Assembly (NCBI RefSeq): GCF_029193595.2
Contig: NZ_CP135052.1
Span: 4,154,001 to 4,218,000 of the forward strand
From: Providencia hangzhouensis
GTDB lineage: Bacteria; Pseudomonadota; Gammaproteobacteria; Enterobacterales; Enterobacteriaceae
Direction of reading: 5' to 3'
Length of the DNA: 64,000 nucleotides
Positions 54,362-64,000 of this stretch are shown here, piece after piece (positions within the stretch are counted from its first letter, which is position 1; every line of letters begins with the position of its first letter). The notes beneath the pieces were generated by a model. It saw only the letters and a program-made list of their open reading frames with translations, did not search any database and was not told the DNA's origin. Both the position numbers and the translations under genes were made by a program.

Positions 54362-54961
54362 ATGTTTAAACTTTCAAAATTTCATCGCTATGGTATTGCA
54401 CTGCTTGCCTTAATTGTCGTGGTCGCTTTTTTTTGGCCTGCAAGCGAAAAATCCCCCAGCGATATTGTTCAAAACCAGCCTATTGTTATCCCACCACCTA
54501 CTACCCCTGAGGTTGTGCCTGAACCGACTATTACACCGCCGATACCAGAGCCCGTGCCGGCACCTGAAGATAATTCACCTCTTTTACCTACTGAGCCCGA
54601 AATTATCCCAGAACCTAATGAGCCTGAACCTAATGAGCCTACGACGGTAACATCACCAGAAAAAACGCCTGAGCCCAAAACAACTCGCCCTTCTGCTAAT
54701 GAATGGCAAAACTACCGAGTACAAAAAGGGAAGACGCTCGCACAACTCTTTCGCGATAATAACTTACAAGCCAATGACGCTTTTATTATGGCACGCGTTG
54801 AAGGGGCGGAGAAACCACTGAGTAATTTACGCCAAGGGCAAAAAATTCGTCTGAAAGCGAATACAAAAGGTGAAGTTCAATTATTAGAAACTACCGGCTC
54901 TGATGGGAAAACTTATAGTTTCGCGCGGTTAAGTGACGGAAGCTATTACCGTACACCTTAG
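54362..54961 (+). CDS. oapA: OapA-domain cell-envelope protein (YtfB)
   Basis: 199 aa. One TM helix (about residues 12-29) is followed by a Pro/Glu/Thr-rich periplasmic linker (about 35-115, with EPNEPEPNEP repeats) and a LysM-like OapA domain (NYRVQKGKTLAQLFRDNNLQ, GAEKPLSNLRQGQKI). E. coli YtfB has the same layout and associates with cell division and glycan binding. AGGAGGAGTG directly before ATG 54362 fixes the start. The linker makes proline- and glycine-rich shadow frames. Confidence 0.9.
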   Translation: MFKLSKFHRYGIALLALIVVVAFFWPASEKSPSDIVQNQPIVIPPPTTPEVVPEPTITPPIPEPVPAPEDNSPLLPTEPEIIPEPNEPEPNEPTTVTSPEKTPEPKTTRPSANEWQNYRVQKGKTLAQLFRDNNLQANDAFIMARVEGAEKPLSNLRQGQKIRLKANTKGEVQLLETTGSDGKTYSFARLSDGSYYRTP

Positions 54962-54975
54962 TTTAAACACCGACT

Positions 54976-55006
54976 TTAGGGTAGCATCCCGCTACCCTAA
55001 TACTTA
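54976..55006 (+). terminator. oapA terminator-like hairpin
   Basis: TTAGGGTAGC-ATCCC-GCTACCCTAA, a perfect 10-bp stem 15 bp after oapA; T-tract weak (TACTTAG). Confidence 0.6.
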
Positions 55007-55111
55007 GTCTGAATTTGCACTATTTACCCCACCTTGGCTTAACAATATATAAATTTAGCGATATATAATAAATAGTCTCTCTCACTAACATGTTAAGCAA
55101 TAAAAACTATC

Positions 55112-55861
55112 ATGCTAAAGCGCAAATGGATTAACATATTTTTAGGTGTGGCTCTTTTATTACTTATCGTGATTGTTAGCTCTATTTCATGGTTCAAGAT
55201 CAATTCAAATGCGCTGTGGAACATCGTTAATACTCAATGTATTCCATTACTTCCAACAACGCTGCCCTGCTTGAAAGTGGAACAGGAAAAATACTATGTA
55301 TTATTCAAAGATAAAAAAGGGCCTTTACACAACTTAATTATCCCGACTGAAAAGATCACAGGGATAGAATCTAGCCAATTATTGGAACAAAACTCACCCG
55401 ACTATTTTGCTATCGCTTGGCAAGAAAGGGGCAGTTTGTCACAACAAACAACCCACCCAATTCCTGAACATTTATTGGCCATTGCGGTAAACTCCCAATA
55501 TGGCCGCTCCCAAGACCAACTCCATATTCATATTGCCTGCTTAAAACCTGAGATAAATAAAACGCTTAATCAACTTTCATCAACAATAACAACACATTGG
55601 GCTTCTTTATCTTCTGAACTAGCGAGTCATCATTACTTAGCCAAAAAATTTCCGGAAGGCTCACCCCATGTAGAAAATTCGTTTCATCAACTAAACGAAT
55701 ATGTCATCAAGCATCACGATAAAATGGGTAATTTTGGCCTAGCAATGGTACAGCTTAAAGATGGTTCTAAGGTATTACTTGCCAACCGATTGAATTTTTG
55801 GGATTTGAACTTAGGTTCTGCGGGTGAATTACTCGACTACCAATGCTTAGCTAATCAATAA
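55112..55861 (+). CDS. cdh: CDP-diacylglycerol diphosphatase Cdh
   Basis: 249 aa (E. coli 251). An N-terminal TM helix (about 8-27) is followed by CDH-family sequence NALWNIVNTQCIP and the HIT-like catalytic strand SQDQLHIHIACLKP. It hydrolyses CDP-diacylglycerol to phosphatidate and CMP. It stands alone between oapA and the convergent rplI operon. Confidence 0.92.
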   Translation: MLKRKWINIFLGVALLLLIVIVSSISWFKINSNALWNIVNTQCIPLLPTTLPCLKVEQEKYYVLFKDKKGPLHNLIIPTEKITGIESSQLLEQNSPDYFAIAWQERGSLSQQTTHPIPEHLLAIAVNSQYGRSQDQLHIHIACLKPEINKTLNQLSSTITTHWASLSSELASHHYLAKKFPEGSPHVENSFHQLNEYVIKHHDKMGNFGLAMVQLKDGSKVLLANRLNFWDLNLGSAGELLDYQCLANQ

Positions 55862-55885
55862 ATACAAAAATATTGTCTAGAAAAT

Positions 55886-55915
55886 AAAAAACACCGGACT
55901 TAGCCGGTGTTTTTA
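55886..55915. terminator. Bidirectional terminator, cdh / rplI operon
   Basis: ACACCGG-ACTTAG-CCGGTGT with A-run before and TTTTATT after. Confidence 0.85.
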
Positions 55916-55958
55916 TTCGCATCATGGATAACCCAGTGATGCATATCATCATTATTGA

Positions 55959-56408
55959 TTACTCAGCAACGATGATAACGTTCAGCTCTGCGAAAACATC
56001 GCTGTGTAACTGGAAGTGAACTTCGTGGTCACCAGTAGTACGCAGAACGCCGTTTGGCAGGCGAACTTCGCTTTTCGCGATTTGAACGCCAGCCGCAGTA
56101 ATTGCGTCAGCGATATCACGAGTACCGATTGAACCGAACAGTTTACCTTCGTCACCAGCTTTAGAAGCTAAAGTTACAGAACCCAGAGCAGTAACAGCTG
56201 CTGCACGAGCCTGTGCTGCTGCCAGAACGTCAGCTAATTTAGCTTCCAGTTCAGCGCGGCGAGCTTCGAAGAATTCGATGTTTTTCTTAGTCGCAGGAAC
56301 AGCTTTGCCCTGTGGAACTAAGAAGTTACGAGCATAGCCCGATTTAACGTTAACCTGATCACCCAGGCTACCTAGGTTAGCTACTTTATCAAGCAGAATA
56401 ACTTGCAT
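55959..56408 (-). CDS. rplI: 50S ribosomal protein L9
   Basis: 149 aa, full length. [20 protein letters not shown] and [15 protein letters not shown] form the N-terminal rRNA-binding lobe; a long helix links to the C-terminal lobe. Last gene of rpsF-priB-rpsR-rplI. Confidence 0.98.
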   Translation of the reverse strand: MQVILLDKVANLGSLGDQVNVKSGYARNFLVPQGKAVPATKKNIEFFEARRAELEAKLADVLAAAQARAAAVTALGSVTLASKAGDEGKLFGSIGTRDIADAITAAGVQIAKSEVRLPNGVLRTTGDHEVHFQLHSDVFAELNVIIVAE

Positions 56409-56446
56409 TACCTTATCCTCTATTAGTCGTTAATGGACTGTACCAA

Positions 56447-56996
<550 letters not shown>

Positions 56997-57004
56997 CTGC
57001 GCAA

Positions 57005-57400
57005 TTACTCTTCAGAATCCCCAGTTTCTTCTACTTCTTCATCCTGATATTCATCAGACATGTCACGGCCACGACGTTCGTCTTTAGCTTTGACCATTGG
57101 AGAAGCTTCTGTTACTGCGTGTTTTAAGCGCATAACCATGCTGCGGATAACGGCATCGTTGAAGCGGAAGTTAGTTTCCAGCTCATCAATCGCTTCCTGC
57201 GGCGCTTCTACGTTCAGAAGAACATAGTGTGCTTTGTGCAGTTTATTGATTGGGTAAGCCAGTTGACGGCGGCCCCAGTCTTCCAGACGGTGAATCTGAC
57301 CTTGTGCGTTAGTGATAACAGCACTGTAACGCTCGATCATGCCCGGAACCTGTTCGCTTTGGTCAGGATGGACCATAAAAACGATTTCGTAATGACGCAT
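57005..57400 (-). CDS. rpsF: 30S ribosomal protein S6
   Basis: 131 aa. [20 protein letters not shown] starts the protein; the acidic tail ([12 protein letters not shown]) is the site where RimK adds glutamates in E. coli. The start at 57400 follows AAGGAGC; a longer frame to 57463 is rejected. First gene of the operon. Confidence 0.98.
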   Translation of the reverse strand: MRHYEIVFMVHPDQSEQVPGMIERYSAVITNAQGQIHRLEDWGRRQLAYPINKLHKAHYVLLNVEAPQEAIDELETNFRFNDAVIRSMVMRLKHAVTEASPMVKAKDERRGRDMSDEYQDEEVEETGDSEE

Positions 57401-57406
57401 TAGTAG

Positions 57407-57470
57407 TTGCTCCTTACGGATTATTAGCCTCCTGTCTGGGTTAACCGCGGCCCGCGGAGGCAAGGAACTT
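57407..57470 (-). promoter_or_regulatory. rpsF leader, probable S6:S18 autoregulatory structure
   Basis: On the minus strand CCTCC, GCGGGCCGCGG and GGAGG lie just upstream of the rpsF ribosome binding site; CCTCC and GGAGG close a stem enclosing a CCG-containing loop. S6:S18 is known to bind a CCG-bearing leader hairpin in many bacteria. Identification is by position and motif. Confidence 0.6.
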
Positions 57471-57555
57471 ATTGAGTGCGGCTAAAAAATTGACGCGTAA
57501 CTATACCCATCCCTGAGATAAAACTCAAGAGATGGATACCGTTTTACATTAAATA

Positions 57556-58305
57556 TTATTTTTCTACAGAAACAGGTAAGCGCTGACGCACCGCTTCAAA
57601 TAAACAAACCCCTGTCGCCACTGACACATTTAATGATGACACAGAGCCCGCCATTGGAATACTAATTAACTCATCACAGTGCTCACGAGTTAAACGGCGC
57701 ATGCCTTCGCCTTCAGCTCCCATAACTAAGGCTATCGAGCCAGTTAATTTGCTTTGGTATAAATTATGGTCAGCTTCACCCGCCGTTCCCACAATCCATA
57801 CATTGTATTCTTGTAGCAAACGCAATGTCCTTGCCAGATTCGTCACACGAATAAGTGGAACATTTTCTGCCGCGCCACAGGCCACTTTTTTCGCGGTTGC
57901 ATTAAGCTGAGCAGATTTATCTTTAGGAACAATCACAGCATGAACGCCAGCGGCATCAGCGCTACGTAAACACGCGCCTAAGTTATGAGGGTCTGTCACG
58001 CCATCCAATACCAATAAAAATGGCGATGGTGTGCTCTCCAATAAATCAGGCAGGTCACCTTCTTGATACTGTTTACCCGGTAATACTTTCGCAATGATAC
58101 CTTGGTGAACGGCGCCTTCGGTTTGGCTATCCATCCATTGACGGTTCGCTACTTGAACAACAACACCTAATGCTTCGATTTCATGCACCAGCGGCATTAA
58201 TCGGCGGTCTTCACGACCTTTCAAAATATAGACTTCTTTAATGCGTTGCGGTGAACGCTCAAGTAAGGCTTTCACTGCGTGAATGCCATAAATCATTTCG
58301 CTCAT
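57556..58305 (-). CDS. rlmB: 23S rRNA 2'-O-ribose G2251 methyltransferase RlmB
   Basis: 249 aa SPOUT methyltransferase (E. coli 243). The N-terminal substrate domain ([20 protein letters not shown]) precedes the knot motifs [34 protein letters not shown] and [18 protein letters not shown]. It lies downstream of rnr, as in E. coli, with a hairpin between. Confidence 0.96.
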   Translation of the reverse strand: MSEMIYGIHAVKALLERSPQRIKEVYILKGREDRRLMPLVHEIEALGVVVQVANRQWMDSQTEGAVHQGIIAKVLPGKQYQEGDLPDLLESTPSPFLLVLDGVTDPHNLGACLRSADAAGVHAVIVPKDKSAQLNATAKKVACGAAENVPLIRVTNLARTLRLLQEYNVWIVGTAGEADHNLYQSKLTGSIALVMGAEGEGMRRLTREHCDELISIPMAGSVSSLNVSVATGVCLFEAVRQRLPVSVEK

Positions 58306-58333
58306 AAATTTCTTATTTATATTAATAAATAGT

Positions 58334-58357
58334 AAAGTGGCGTGTTAGCGCCACTTT
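58334..58357 (-). terminator. Hairpin between rnr and rlmB
   Basis: AAAGTGGCG-TGTTAG-CGCCACTTT, a perfect 9-bp stem. Only a short T-rich stretch follows on the minus strand, so it may be a weak terminator or a processing site. Confidence 0.5.
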
Positions 58358-58393
58358 GGTTAATAACGATGGTTAATAACTACAGCAATACCA

Positions 58394-60862
58394 TTATCCC
58401 TCTTGTTTTTGGGATTTTTTTGCAACGCGTTTAGCTTTTAATTTTGCTGTAATTTTTCTGGTTTTATCGGAAGGCTTTTTGCCTTTTCCTTTCCCTTTCG
58501 CCTCTGGCTTAGCCTCAGCTTTTTTTCCTTTTTTATCGGAACGACGAAATGCAGAATCAGGCTCGAAGTTTTTATCTTTACTCGCATCCGCTTTTCGACG
58601 AGCTGGGCGTGTAGCATTTTTAACTTCTTGCTTCATTTTGTCCCGCGCCGTTTTGCCCGGGTTTTTCGCTTTCCGAGTGGTTGAAATTAATGCGAAATCG
58701 ATGGTGCGTTCATCCATATGCACCGCTTCAACACGAATTTCCACTTCATCGCCAAGACGGTAAGTGGTACCTGATGATTCACCAATTAAACGCTGACCGA
58801 CCGCATCATAACGATAGTAGTCATTATCCAACGTTGAAATATGCACTAAACCATCAATAAATAAATCATTAAGGCGAACAAAGAAGCCAAAACCGGTCAC
58901 ACTGGTAATTAAACCTGTAAAGGTTTGGCCTACTTGGTCCTGCATGAAATCACATTTCAGCCAGTCAGCCACATCACGTGTTGCTTCATCAGCACGGCGC
59001 TCAGTCATTGAGCAGTGCTCGCCAAGCTGTAACATGCTATCCATGTCTGAATGCCAGCCACCCGTTTCCGTCCAGCGTTTATCTGAATGACCATGTTCTT
59101 TAGCCAGCAGATATTTTATCCCGCGGTGTAACGTCAGGTCTGGGTAACGACGAATTGGTGATGTAAAGTGAGCATACGATTTCAAACCTAGACCAAAGTG
59201 ACCACGATTTTCAGGATCATAAATCGCTTGTTTCATTGATCGTAAAATCATGGTTTGTAGTAATTCATGATCAGGGCGTTCAGCCACTTCATTCATTACC
59301 TGCGCATAATCTTTCGGCTCCGGCTTCATTCCGCCCGGCAGAGTCAACCCTAATTCACTAAAAACAGAGCGTAAATTCATCACGCTTTCTTCTTTAGGGC
59401 GGTCATGCACACGGTACAATGCAGGCTCTTCATTTTTCTCAACGAACCGAGCCGCCGCAATGTTAGCCAAAATCATGCACTCTTCAATCAATTTATGTGC
59501 ATCATTGCGCTCTACTGGCTCAATACTTTCAATACGTCGCTCCGCATTAAAAATAAATTTCGCTTCTTCAGATTCAAAAGAAATCGCACCACGCTCAATA
59601 CGTGCAGCATCAAGTGCTTTATATAATTGATGCAAATGCTCAATATGTGGCACTAGCGCTTTATAGTGCTCGCGCAGTTCTTCGTCTCCTTCCAAGATTT
59701 TCCATACTTTTGTATAAGTTAACCTTGCATGAGAACTCATAACCGCTTCATAGAACTTGTATGAAGAAAGCTTACCAGATGCCGACACCGTCATTTCACA
59801 CACCATACACAGGCGGTCAACACCAGGGTTAAGTGAGCACAGACCGTTCGATAAGACTTCCGGTAGCATAGGAACGACTTGAGATGGGAAATATACCGAA
59901 TTACCGCGGCTACGCGCTTCTGTATCCAGAGCCGTTTGTGGGCGGACATAATAGCTTACATCCGCAATCGCCACCCATAAGCGCCAGCCACCGCCTTTCT
60001 TCGGTGCACAGTACACTGCATCATCAAAGTCACGAGCATCTTCACCATCAATCGTGACTAACGGTAAGTCGCGTAAATCCACGCGCCCTTTTTTCGCAGA
60101 CTCAGGGACATGTTCACTTAGGTCAGCGACTTGTTTTTCAACTTGTGGTGGCCATGAATGTGGGATTTCATGAGTACGTAAAGCGATTTCCACCGCCATA
60201 CCTGTGCCCATTGTTTCGCCTAATACTTCAATGATATTCCCCACCGCTTGCGAGCGACGTTGTGGACGAGTGACTAATTCAACCACCACCACATTACCCA
60301 TTCGAGCGCCAAGAACACGATCTTTCGGTATCAAAATATCAAAGCTTAAACGGCTATCATCCGGTACGACAAACCCCATCCCCGATTCGATAAAATAGCG
60401 ACCAACAATTTGGTTATTACGCGGCTCTAACACACGAACAACCCGAACTTCTGTACGCCCTTTACGATCTTGCCCATAAGGTTGCGCCAAGATAACGTCC
60501 CCATGCATGGCGCGTTTCATTTCATCTTGAGATAAATAGTAATCTTCTTTTTTACCATCAACACGTAGGAAGCCGTAACCATCACGGTGACCAATGACTT
60601 TCCCTTTTAATAAGTCTAAACGCTCCGGTAAGGCATAACACTGACGGCGAGTGAAGACCAGTTGACCATCACGTTCCATGGCTCTTAACCGACGACGTAA
60701 TGCCTCTAATTCATCTTCTGTCGATAAATTCAATAATTGTGCGATTTCTTCGCGGTTAGCTGGTGCAGTACGCTTCGAGATAAGGTCAAGAATATATTCT
60801 CGACTTGGAATTGGGGACTCGTATTTTTCTGCTTCTCTTTCCTGAAAAGGATCTTGTGACAT
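58394..60862 (-). CDS. rnr: Exoribonuclease R
   Basis: 822 aa processive 3'-to-5' exonuclease that digests structured RNA and acts on tmRNA-tagged messages. An HTH-like N-terminus and cold-shock domains precede the RNB domain with catalytic aspartates in [13 protein letters not shown] (about 272-282). An S1 domain ([20 protein letters not shown]) and a Lys-rich tail follow. GGAGGTAACG directly precedes ATG 60862, excluding a longer frame. It is 42 bp after nsrR. Confidence 0.97.
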   Translation of the reverse strand: MSQDPFQEREAEKYESPIPSREYILDLISKRTAPANREEIAQLLNLSTEDELEALRRRLRAMERDGQLVFTRRQCYALPERLDLLKGKVIGHRDGYGFLRVDGKKEDYYLSQDEMKRAMHGDVILAQPYGQDRKGRTEVRVVRVLEPRNNQIVGRYFIESGMGFVVPDDSRLSFDILIPKDRVLGARMGNVVVVELVTRPQRRSQAVGNIIEVLGETMGTGMAVEIALRTHEIPHSWPPQVEKQVADLSEHVPESAKKGRVDLRDLPLVTIDGEDARDFDDAVYCAPKKGGGWRLWVAIADVSYYVRPQTALDTEARSRGNSVYFPSQVVPMLPEVLSNGLCSLNPGVDRLCMVCEMTVSASGKLSSYKFYEAVMSSHARLTYTKVWKILEGDEELREHYKALVPHIEHLHQLYKALDAARIERGAISFESEEAKFIFNAERRIESIEPVERNDAHKLIEECMILANIAAARFVEKNEEPALYRVHDRPKEESVMNLRSVFSELGLTLPGGMKPEPKDYAQVMNEVAERPDHELLQTMILRSMKQAIYDPENRGHFGLGLKSYAHFTSPIRRYPDLTLHRGIKYLLAKEHGHSDKRWTETGGWHSDMDSMLQLGEHCSMTERRADEATRDVADWLKCDFMQDQVGQTFTGLITSVTGFGFFVRLNDLFIDGLVHISTLDNDYYRYDAVGQRLIGESSGTTYRLGDEVEIRVEAVHMDERTIDFALISTTRKAKNPGKTARDKMKQEVKNATRPARRKADASKDKNFEPDSAFRRSDKKGKKAEAKPEAKGKGKGKKPSDKTRKITAKLKAKRVAKKSQKQEG

Positions 60863-60904
60863 CGTTACCTCCGTTGTCATCAGAATTCATAACTACCGCA
60901 AATG

Positions 60905-61327
60905 CTAATCAAGCAGTAGTTGATAGAGCGGGCTGTTATCTTTCACCATGTCCGCCAGCGTGTATTGATCAAGTTCTTGTAAAAACTGCTGTATTGCTTG
61001 GTGTAGCACACCTTTTAAACGACACGCAGGTGTAATGTGGCAAAACTCACCACTACAATTAACAAGAGTCAGGGGTTCTAATGCTCTAACAACGTCCCCT
61101 ATACGAATTGATTCTGCTGGTTGTCCTAGTGTAATCCCGCCATTTTTGCCACGAGTGGCTTTAATATAACCTAAGTGACTGAGCTGATTAATAATTTTTA
61201 CCATATGGTTACGAGATACACCGTAGACCTCGGTGACCTCAGTAATACTGGTCATTTTCCCTTCACCCAGAGAAGCCAGATAAATAAGAGCTCGTAACCC
61301 ATAATCTGTAAAACTAGTCAGTTGCAC
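60905..61327 (-). CDS. nsrR: Nitric-oxide-sensitive repressor NsrR
   Basis: 140 aa Rrf2-family Fe-S repressor. The winged HTH includes [20 protein letters not shown]; the cluster cysteines are C91, C96 and C102 ([12 protein letters not shown]). The start is GTG 61327 (GAGGTGA upstream), as in E. coli; another GTG two codons earlier is possible. It loses DNA binding when NO attacks the cluster. Upstream of rnr on the same strand. Confidence 0.96.
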   Translation of the reverse strand: MQLTSFTDYGLRALIYLASLGEGKMTSITEVTEVYGVSRNHMVKIINQLSHLGYIKATRGKNGGITLGQPAESIRIGDVVRALEPLTLVNCSGEFCHITPACRLKGVLHQAIQQFLQELDQYTLADMVKDNSPLYQLLLD

Positions 61328-61621
61328 AATCACCTCAAAATTTTAGCTATAACGCTGTTGGCCGCAAATCAGTGGCCTAAAAACATGTGACTTCTTTTAA
61401 AATTCACATTTACTATTTCTAACCCAACACATTCAGTTTTCTGAATAAAATATAGCATGCTAATAAATTATATGTTGCTAAATACAGTTTAACGTATAAC
61501 ACAGGTCAAATATGCATTTAATTGCACAGAATTTGCACACAAAAGTGACTTAATTCAATCATTATGGGGAATTTTGACTGTTTTATCAAAGAAGCGACAT
61601 ATTGGAAGGAGGTAAAGCAGT
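61328..61621. other. nsrR-purA intergenic region
   Basis: About 290 bp without a gene. The region should hold the nsrR promoter. AATATGCATTT (61509-61519) is close to the NsrR half-site AAGATGCYTTT, but lies about 180 bp from nsrR. Nothing else recognised. Confidence 0.3.
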
Positions 61622-61650
61622 AAAAAAACTGCGCCCGTTTAAGGCGCAGT
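61622..61650 (-). terminator. purA terminator
   Basis: On the minus strand ACTGCGCC-TTAAACG-GGCGCAGT then TTTTTTA, directly past the purA stop. Confidence 0.85.
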
Positions 61651-61658
61651 CAGTGTTA

Positions 61659-62993
<1,335 letters not shown>

Positions 62994-63161
62994 CTACCAT
63001 CAAAAATGAACTGTTCCAGTGATATTTTGGCAATACAAAAATTTTTTTCTGGAAAGCAAGTAAAATGGTATTTTTTATTTCTGCCGTAAACTCAAAATGA
63101 ATGCCATCAGTTGAGCAGCTCAAATTTTCCCTGAAAAATCCTATACTTAAAACGACAGGCG

Positions 63162-63187
63162 AAAAAAAGCCCACCGAAGCGGGCTTT
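63162..63187 (-). terminator. hflC terminator
   Basis: On the minus strand AGCCCGC-TTCG-GTGGGCT followed by TTTTTTTC; a TTCG tetraloop terminator ending the hflKC transcript. The rest of 62961-63240 shows no gene; E. coli yjeT, expected here, is absent. Confidence 0.85.
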
Positions 63188-63240
63188 TCTTTAATAGATT
63201 AACAGTTATTTTGCTAGGTTGCACGCAACTTAGCTTGTTA

Positions 63241-64000
63241 TTAATCTGTCGCGCGAAGCTTAGTTGGCGCCTTCATAAAGCGGAAGAAGTCAGTGTCTGG
63301 GCTTAATACCATCACGTCTTCACCACTCTTGAAGCTTTGCTCATAGGCACGCAAGCTACGAATAAACGCATAGAACTCTGGATCTTGGTTGAATGCATCA
63401 GCAAACAGTTTCGTTGCCATCGCATCACCCTCACCTCGGTAAGTTAGAGCGGTACGTTCTGCTTCAGCCAACGTTTCTGTTACTGTTTTATCTGCAACAG
63501 CGCGGATCTTAGTCGCTTCTTCTTGACCTTGTGAACGATGTTGACGTGCAACTGCTTCACGTTCTGCACGCATACGCGCATAGATAGCTTCAGAAACTTC
63601 GTTTGGCAGCTCAATACGTTTAATACGTACATCGACAACCTCGATACCTAACGCCGCCATACTGTTTGCATTCACAACCAGTGGCTTCAGGTTCGTTTCC
63701 TCTTCAACACGTTTTGCTGCATCCGCAATCGCTGCATCCGCTTCTTTTGTTGAGTCGTCAATTGCAGTACCTTTGTTCAAAGCATCACGCACATCAACAG
63801 TTAAACGACCACGTGAATCAGTGATAATGTCTTTAACGCTTAAACGACCAAACTCAGAACGTAAACGGTCACTAAATTTACGTTTTAACAGTGTTTCCGC
63901 TTGGAATGGATTACCACCGCCAGTCGCTACATAATAACGACTGAAATCAGTAACACGCCATTTCAGGTAGGAGTCCACCATTAAGTCTTTGTTTTCACTT
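63241..64000 (-). CDS. hflC: FtsH protease modulator HflC (5' end missing)
   Basis: 253 residues visible of about 334. SPFH-domain sequence LMVDSYLKWRVTDFSRYYVA, IKDIITDSRGRLTVDVRDAL and a long helix RMRAEREAVARQHRSQGQEE match HflC; the end is DFFRFMKAPTKLRATD. The N-terminal membrane anchor lies beyond base 64000. With HflK it forms a cage around FtsH, whose gene is at 17.3-19.3 kb. The apparent ATG at 63981 is internal. Confidence 0.95.
   Translation of the reverse strand, partial: SENKDLMVDSYLKWRVTDFSRYYVATGGGNPFQAETLLKRKFSDRLRSEFGRLSVKDIITDSRGRLTVDVRDALNKGTAIDDSTKEADAAIADAAKRVEEETNLKPLVVNANSMAALGIEVVDVRIKRIELPNEVSEAIYARMRAEREAVARQHRSQGQEEATKIRAVADKTVTETLAEAERTALTYRGEGDAMATKLFADAFNQDPEFYAFIRSLRAYEQSFKSGEDVMVLSPDTDFFRFMKAPTKLRATD

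Noticed and set aside
54469..54678. Gly/Ser/Val-rich minus-strand frame opposite oapA
   Set aside because: Mirror image of the Pro/Glu/Thr linker of OapA; low complexity only.

Overview
The window is a chromosomal segment of a low-GC member of the Enterobacterales. Proteins are close to their E. coli counterparts, but base composition and codon use are AT-rich. Gene content, intergenic palindromes and protein variants suggest Morganellaceae, most likely Providencia; the genus is an inference from memory, not from a search. Most of the window is housekeeping DNA in a mosaic of blocks that I recall as separate in E. coli.

Layout. (a) 1-1660: end of btsS, btsR and a two-gene toxin-antitoxin module. 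(b) 1.7-28 kb: the '71-minute' RNA/translation/envelope block: deaD with the overlapping mini-gene yrbN, nlpI, pnp, rpsO, truB, rbfA, infB, nusA, rimP, tRNA-fMet, tRNA-Leu(GAG), secG, glmM, folP, ftsH, rlmE; divergent yhbY; greA; divergent dacB; obgE, rpmA, rplU; divergent ispB and the Ner-like sfsB. Two paralogous Mu-type HTH genes lie between ispB and sfsB. (c) 27.7-31.4 kb: an accessory cluster of a MetC-type PLP lyase, a HAAAP-type amino-acid transporter and a divergent LysR regulator. (d) 31.4-33.4 kb: mdh and divergent argR with ARG-box-like operators, followed by a DUF6122-type membrane protein gene. (e) 34-46.9 kb: mpl, fbp, ppa, ytfP, tamB, tamA, msrA, paeA (ytfL), ytfK, ytfJ. (f) 47-52.6 kb: qseC, qseB, divergent ygiW-like BOF gene, nudK, and a cupin-mqo pair, all lying between ytfJ and cysQ. 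(g) 52.6-64 kb: cysQ, fklB, oapA (ytfB), cdh, rplI-rpsR-priB-rpsF, rlmB, rnr, nsrR, purA and partial hflC.

How the genes work together. Block (b) couples transcription elongation (NusA, GreA), translation initiation (IF2, fMet tRNA), ribosome assembly (RimP, RbfA, Obg, RlmE, YhbY, DeaD) and RNA decay (PNPase). Blocks (e) and (g) join envelope assembly (TamAB, OapA, Mpl), central carbon enzymes (FBPase, PPase, Mqo), stringent and nitrosative stress control (YtfK, NsrR), and ribosomal protein or modification genes.

I see no prophage, IS transposase, CRISPR array or defence island. The less ordinary items are the toxin-antitoxin pair, the tandem Mu-type HTH genes with distant inverted operator-like sites, the metC-transporter-LysR cluster, the cupin-mqo pair, a structured element ahead of secG, a palindromic repeat between rpsO and its terminator, and tandem attenuators ahead of rimP.
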